From Deinococcus sp. (GTDB lineage Bacteria; Deinococcota; Deinococci; Deinococcales; Deinococcaceae): 8,714 nt of DNA. The position numbers and the translations under genes were made by a program. The notes under the pieces were generated by a model. That model was not told the origin of the DNA. It did no database searches and saw nothing but the letters and a program-made list of their open reading frames with translations. The stretch is taken from the NCBI GenBank assembly GCA_018260275.1, contig JAGLBK010000105.1:1-8714 (forward strand), read 5' to 3'. Position 1 is the first letter of the stretch, and each line of letters starts with the position of its first letter. Below are positions 5,298-8,714 of this stretch, piece by piece.

Positions 5298-6854
5298 GTG
5301 GCGCGGACTATTGCAACAGCATACAAACAGGGCGAGATGACGGACTTTATACGTCTGCCCGCTCAGGGACTGGCCCAGGCCCAGGCAGAAGCACGGCCCG
5401 GGATCGACCGCGCAGCACTGGCTGGGGCCCTGCGGGACTATCACCGCTCACTGGGCACCTTGAATGCAGAAACGCAGGCTCTGCTGGACCGACTGGCCCA
5501 CCCGGCTTCGCGAGTGGTAGTCACCGGTCAGCAGGCAGGAGTGCTGACCGGCCCGGCTTATAGCGTGCATAAAGCCGCCGACGCCGCCTTGCTGGCGCGT
5601 TCGCTCGACCATGAAGAGGCCCCGGTGGTCGCGATCTACTGGATTGCCAGTCAGGACCACGACGCGGCGGAGGTGGCTTCGACCACGCTGCTGGACATGA
5701 GCGAGCGGCTGCACCGCCTGGTGCTGGACGTGCCGGAAGGCCAGCCTATCGGACGAATCGCGTGGCGGGAAGAATGGACCGCGCAGATCAGGCAGCTGCT
5801 GGCCGAATTCGACGCCCCAGCAGAGTACCGGGCGGCGGTCAGTGGGCGAATCGAGCAGGCGGTTTCAGGCGGCGGCTCCTACGCCGATGTATTTGCCCGC
5901 CTGATTCATGGGCTGCTGTCCACGGCTGGGCTGCTGGTTCTCGACCCGATGTTTCCGGCTTTGGCCAGACTGATGGCCCCGGCGCTCAGGCGGGAACTGG
6001 AGCAGCCACTGGCCTCGTCGGAAAAGATCGAGGACGCGGCCCACCGACTGGAACGCGCCGGATTCGAGCCGCAGCTGCGCCGCCCGGCGGGAGCGACCAA
6101 TCTGTTCGTCGAGGAAGAGGACGGCCAGCGCCGCCTGCTGCGCTTTGATGGGAAGCGCTTTCAATCCGGCACCCGTGAGTACAGCCGTGACGAACTGCTG
6201 GCCCTGCTAGAGGACGACCCCAGCCGACTGACCCCCGCTGCCGGACTGCGTCCCGCCGTGCAGGACACCCTGCTGCCTACCCTGGCCTTTGTGGTCGGGC
6301 CGGGCGAAATCGCGTATGGGGCGCAGCTCCGTGAGGTGTACGAGCTGCACGGCCTGCACCAGCCCCTGCTGTGGCCGCGCCTGAGTGTGACGTGGCTGGA
6401 ACCGAACGTGGCCCGGATCATGCGGCGACTGGGCACCACGGCGGCGCAGGTCCAGGCCGACCCGGAAGGTGTGCTGGGCCGCGCCCTGGCCGCCGAGCGA
6501 CAGGCCGGAGCGGTCTCGGCGGAGCGGCTACAGGCCATTCGGGAGCAACTTGGAGCGCTGACGGGCGAACTGGCGGCCCTGGACCCCACGCTCGAAGGGG
6601 CGGCGGCAAAAACCCAGATCCGCACCACGGCCCGGATAGCACACCTTCAGGAGCTGGCGGTCCGTGCCCTCGCCCGCGCGGAGGACGAGCGCTCGGGGCA
6701 GTTGACCCGGCTGAAGAAACATCTGCTGCCGAACGGCGTACCACAGGAACGCGAGATGAATTTCCTGACCTTTTTGCTGAAACATGGCGAAACGCCGTTG
6801 CAAATGCTTCTGGAACTGTCCCCCGGCTGGAACGGAGAACTGGAGATTCCGTGA
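5298..6854 (+). CDS. bshC: Bacillithiol biosynthesis cysteine-adding enzyme BshC
   Basis: 518-aa BshC (YllA family), a cytoplasmic enzyme that joins cysteine to glucosaminyl-malate in the last step of bacillithiol synthesis. Bacillithiol is the main low-molecular-weight thiol of Bacillota and Deinococcus. Conserved stretches: EMTDF (13-17), VVVTGQQAGVLTGPAYSVHKA (73-93, nucleotide-binding core), YWIASQDHDAAEV (114-126; most homologues have EDHD), ATNLFVEEEDGQRRLL, RPAVQDTLLPTLAFVVGPGEIAYGAQL, and the C-terminal PQEREMNFLTFLLKHGE. A coiled-coil arm lies between about 400 and 470. Length is close to the roughly 540 aa of the Bacillus protein. The GTG start is supported by the AGGGAGG site and by alignment of EMTDF to EMTSF, about 20 residues into BshC. 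Neighbours bshA and bshB are not in the window. The gene is convergent with homocitrate synthase. Confidence 0.94.
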   Translation: MARTIATAYKQGEMTDFIRLPAQGLAQAQAEARPGIDRAALAGALRDYHRSLGTLNAETQALLDRLAHPASRVVVTGQQAGVLTGPAYSVHKAADAALLARSLDHEEAPVVAIYWIASQDHDAAEVASTTLLDMSERLHRLVLDVPEGQPIGRIAWREEWTAQIRQLLAEFDAPAEYRAAVSGRIEQAVSGGGSYADVFARLIHGLLSTAGLLVLDPMFPALARLMAPALRRELEQPLASSEKIEDAAHRLERAGFEPQLRRPAGATNLFVEEEDGQRRLLRFDGKRFQSGTREYSRDELLALLEDDPSRLTPAAGLRPAVQDTLLPTLAFVVGPGEIAYGAQLREVYELHGLHQPLLWPRLSVTWLEPNVARIMRRLGTTAAQVQADPEGVLGRALAAERQAGAVSAERLQAIREQLGALTGELAALDPTLEGAAAKTQIRTTARIAHLQELAVRALARAEDERSGQLTRLKKHLLPNGVPQEREMNFLTFLLKHGETPLQMLLELSPGWNGELEIP

Positions 6855-6887
6855 AGGCAAGCTGAGATTTTGTCTCTACAAAGAAAG

Positions 6888-6922
6888 AAGAAGCGACACC
6901 AGTCAAATGGGGGTCGCTTCTT
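6888..6922. terminator. Bidirectional intrinsic terminator, bshC / homocitrate synthase
   Basis: AAGAAGCGAC (6888-6897) pairs perfectly with GTCGCTTCTT (6913-6922), and the loop can extend the stem with CC/GG. It lies between two convergent genes. On the plus strand the stem ends in TTCTTT; on the minus strand the tail is TTCTTCTTTCTTTG, a good T-rich tract. It should stop transcripts from both sides, more strongly from the homocitrate synthase side. Confidence 0.78.
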
Positions 6923-6945
6923 TACGTTGGAAGGTGAAGTTCAGC

Positions 6946-8112
6946 TCAGGCGCTGACCCATTCACGCAGCAGTTTTTCAAGGTTGGCATCGTCGAGTTCA
7001 TTGTGCTCGGCCAGGGCCTTGATGTGATCGGTCACGCGGCGCAGGGCGTCCTCACCGTAATGCAGGCCCAGCTCACGGGCCTTGTGGGCAATGGCGTGCT
7101 TGCCCGTGACCTTGCTGACGGCCTGAATGCGGCGGCCCACGCCGAAGATCCCCGGGGGAATGGCCTCATACGCGCCGGGGTTGAGATAAATGGCCTTAAG
7201 GTGCATTCCGGCCTTGTGGTTATAGGCGAATTCTCCGGTCAGGTAGTTGTTCCAGGGAATGGGCAGGTCGACCATCCGGGCAATCATGCGGTCGAGTTCC
7301 GGCAGCATTTCGAGGCTGTACTTGTCCACTAGGCCCTGGGGGTCGAAGGTGAACATCCGGGCCAGAAAACCGCCCAGCGGCGTGATCCCGTTGCGCTCGC
7401 CGATACCTAGAATGGTCGTGTCGATGTGGGTGGCCCCGGCTTCGATGGCTTCATAGGCGTTCGACACGGCGCACCCGGTGTCGTTGTGGCCGTGAAACTC
7501 GATGCCGCAGTCGTCGTGGATGACCTTGCGAACCTCGCGCACGAGGGTATAAACCTGTCTGGGAGTAGCCACCCCGACGGTATCGGCCAGCCCTACGCGG
7601 TGAACGCCCATGTCGGAAACGGCCTTGTAGACCGCCATCAGATCCTCTTCCTCACTGCGGAAGGTGTCCTCGGCGGAAAAACGGATCTGGATTTCGGGGT
7701 GGTGGTCCCGGATCCAGCCGATCACCTGCTGCGCGGTATCAATGATCTGTCCGATGTTCTTGCCGTGACTGAACTCGCGCAGAAAGCTGCTGGTGCCGAA
7801 CAGCAGGTCTAGGCCGTCTACACCGGTATCTACGGCCCGCTGCACGTCGTCGAGATGACACCGGACATGGGTCAGGAACTTACTTTTCAGCCCCAGACTG
7901 GTCAGCTTAAGGATATCGGCATGGGTCTGTTCGCTGACCATCGGCGTGGTGACTTCGATGAATTCAATTCCAAAGGCGTCCAGCGCCCGCGCAATCTCGA
8001 TCTTATCGCCCGTTTTGAAGTTCCCCTTGGCAAACTGCTCGCCCTCACGCAGGGTCGAATCGATAATCGCCCAACGGTGGGCCGGAATCAGGGGGGCAGA
8101 GGTATCAGTCAT
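6946..8112 (-). CDS. hcs: Homocitrate synthase (alpha-aminoadipate lysine pathway)
   Basis: 388-aa homocitrate synthase. It condenses acetyl-CoA and 2-oxoglutarate to homocitrate, the first step of lysine synthesis through alpha-aminoadipate in Thermus and Deinococcus. Motifs: IIDSTLREGEQF (16-27) with Arg22 and the metal ligand Glu23, TH at 81-82 (the Thermus His72 equivalent), RFSAEDTFRSE, GLADTVGVATPRQVY, FHGHNDTG with metal ligands His207 and His209, and GIGERNGITPLGGFLARM. The C-terminal communication domain contains HKAGMHLKAIY and TGKHAIAHKARELGLHYG. Similarity to the Thermus thermophilus enzyme runs along its whole length, with about ten extra N-terminal residues here. It stands alone: terminator downstream, no aconitase-like genes beside it, and the transposase remnant upstream. 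isopropylmalate or citramalate synthase is much less likely. Confidence 0.95.
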   Translation of the reverse strand: MTDTSAPLIPAHRWAIIDSTLREGEQFAKGNFKTGDKIEIARALDAFGIEFIEVTTPMVSEQTHADILKLTSLGLKSKFLTHVRCHLDDVQRAVDTGVDGLDLLFGTSSFLREFSHGKNIGQIIDTAQQVIGWIRDHHPEIQIRFSAEDTFRSEEEDLMAVYKAVSDMGVHRVGLADTVGVATPRQVYTLVREVRKVIHDDCGIEFHGHNDTGCAVSNAYEAIEAGATHIDTTILGIGERNGITPLGGFLARMFTFDPQGLVDKYSLEMLPELDRMIARMVDLPIPWNNYLTGEFAYNHKAGMHLKAIYLNPGAYEAIPPGIFGVGRRIQAVSKVTGKHAIAHKARELGLHYGEDALRRVTDHIKALAEHNELDDANLEKLLREWVSA

Positions 8113-8126
8113 AGATCTTCAAAGGA

Positions 8127-8155
8127 AGTTTGCGCTTTTGCCTGATGAATGTCAA
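8127..8155 (-). promoter_or_regulatory. Promoter of homocitrate synthase
   Basis: On the minus strand TTGACA (8150-8155, perfect -35) is followed after 17 bp by CAAACT (8127-8132, 3 of 6 for -10). The predicted start near 8120 leaves a leader of about 8 nt before the ATG at 8112. The upstream DNA to about 8230 is AT-rich and includes the palindrome CACTAGTG (8194-8201). Confidence 0.5.
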
Positions 8156-8238
8156 GTGAAAGGTAGAAATAGTTTTCAAATGATAAGGGATACCACTAGT
8201 GTGCCATCTGTTTATATATATTGACAACTCATTCTTTG

Positions 8239-8254
8239 CGCTGCTAGTACAGCG
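8239..8254. repeat. CGCTG/CAGCG inverted repeat at the transposase 3' end
   Basis: CGCTG (8239-8243) and CAGCG (8250-8254) flank CTAGTA, just beyond the transposase stop. It could be a small hairpin terminator for the transposase or part of the IS end, since it overlaps the CTAGTACA repeat. Confidence 0.35.
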
Positions 8255-8643
8255 TTCAATTATTCCGTATAGTTTTGTAATGCCGACCAAAACTACGTCG
8301 GGCATCCTGAACTGAGAACTGCCAGTTAAGCTTCAGTCGGGCTGCATTGCGGGCCCTAACCCAAGTCTCGACTTCATCCCGAAGTCGCTCAACAGTTGGA
8401 ATTCGCCGATTGAGACACTGGCGCTGCAAGGCACTAAATTCAAGCTCAGCCATATTCAGCCAAGACGCATGTTTCGGCGTATAGATCCATTCAAAGCGGC
8501 TCACCAACTGGTGAGCCGTTTCTGGTTCCAGCCACTTGTAAAAACTACCGCCATGATGGGTATTCAAATTGTCCTGCATGAGAGTGATTTGCCTGGCTTC
8601 TGGGTAGGCCTGTTCCAGTTCCTGCATAAACTCCGTGTACTAG
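8244..8643 (-). mobile_element. IS630-family element remnant, about 400 bp
   Basis: CTAGTACA (8244-8251) and its inverse TGTACTAG (8636-8643) bracket a fragment coding only the C-terminal part of an IS630 transposase. IS630 elements insert at TA, which both repeats contain. A complete member is about 1.1 kb, so more than half is missing. The outer limits are inferred from the 8-bp repeats and may be coincidental; the transposase homology is not. Confidence 0.5.
8256..8639 (-). pseudogene. IS630-family transposase, C-terminal fragment
   Basis: The frame encodes the end of an IS630/DDE_3 transposase. Visible are QDNLNTH with the second catalytic Asp, YTPKHASWLNMAELEFSALQRQCLNRRIP with the catalytic Glu after WLN, and the family C-terminus NWQFSVQDARRSFGRHY. 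An ATG at 8627 opens a 123-aa frame. Family-like residues (YTEF) continue upstream of it to a TAG at 8640-8642, and a TGA follows at 8658-8660 in the same frame. Beyond that, no frame up to 8714 resembles the missing N-terminal half (helix-turn-helix and first Asp). The gene is therefore broken and cannot make an active transposase. Whether it was cut by deletion, by another insertion or by decay cannot be told here. Confidence 0.85.
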
Positions 8644-8688
8644 ACCTCCTGCGAAAGTCAGCTGGTAAATTTTAGAGGTGTCAAACGG

Positions 8689-8714
8689 TCAATTTGAGCA
8701 GGTTCTGAAATTGA
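8689..8714. repeat. Imperfect 26-bp palindrome at the right edge
   Basis: TCAATTT (8689-8695) is the exact inverse of AAATTGA (8708-8714). Including the centre, 10 of 13 positions pair. It may be an operator, a small hairpin or the end of another element; the window stops at its last base, so it could extend further. Confidence 0.45.

Noticed and set aside
6161..6628. Long minus-strand open frame inside bshC
   Set aside because: Ser/Arg/Pro-rich product typical of antisense frames in GC-rich genes; bshC is unmistakable on the other strand.
6784..7332. Plus-strand frame crossing the bshC end and the homocitrate synthase gene
   Set aside because: It runs through the bidirectional terminator and opposite a fully conserved enzyme gene, and has no recognisable domain.
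7426..7812. Plus-strand frame opposite homocitrate synthase
   Set aside because: Shadow frame resulting from codon bias; no start signals and no family features.
8221..8250. TTGACA with TAGTAC (18 bp) as a plus-strand promoter
   Set aside because: The -10 is poor and it would read antisense into the transposase remnant with no gene downstream in the window.
1..8714. CRISPR array, tRNA or rRNA genes, riboswitch, defence or toxin-antitoxin system
   Set aside because: No repeat-spacer periodicity, cloverleaf or recognisable defence gene was seen by eye; all large frames are accounted for by the genes listed.

Overview
The window looks like chromosomal DNA from a Deinococcus-type bacterium. It is GC-rich, and it combines a YggS-DivIVA pair, a DinB/YfiT-like protein, an SdrP-like Crp regulator, the bacillithiol enzyme BshC and a Thermus-type homocitrate synthase of the alpha-aminoadipate lysine route. 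Several start codons have a -10-like hexamer ending only 6-7 nt upstream, the pattern of leaderless mRNAs common in this phylum. The genus is inferred from gene content and remembered family sequences; no search was run.

Layout, left to right. (1) 2-190: 3' end of aspS, then a hairpin. (2) 241-1727: a Crp-type palindrome, then yggS and divIVA in a translationally coupled pair. (3) 1768-2040 (-): an unrecognised 90-aa protein, convergent with divIVA and divergent from the next gene. (4) 2109-3535: a ROK-family kinase lacking the family zinc motif, followed 20 bp later by a DinB-like four-helix protein. (5) 3617-4363 (-): a WecG/TagA/CpsF glycosyltransferase, divergent from (6) 4480-5154: a Crp/Fnr-family regulator without cysteines or the usual cAMP pocket. 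(7) 5298-6854: bshC. (8) 6946-8112 (-): homocitrate synthase, convergent with bshC across a shared bidirectional terminator. (9) 8244-8714: remnant of an IS630-family transposase flanked by short inverted repeats, with a palindrome at the right edge.

Most of this is ordinary housekeeping and metabolism: tRNA charging, PLP homeostasis with cell-pole/division organisation, sugar phosphorylation, surface-glycan synthesis, low-molecular-weight thiol synthesis and lysine synthesis. I do not see a new multi-gene system. The points most worth a second look are the GTGA-N6-TCAC site placed like a class II activator site before yggS-divIVA, the repeated leaderless promoter geometry, the SdrP-like regulator next to bshC, the DivIVA tip substitutions, the zinc-less ROK kinase and the inverted repeats bounding the transposase fragment.
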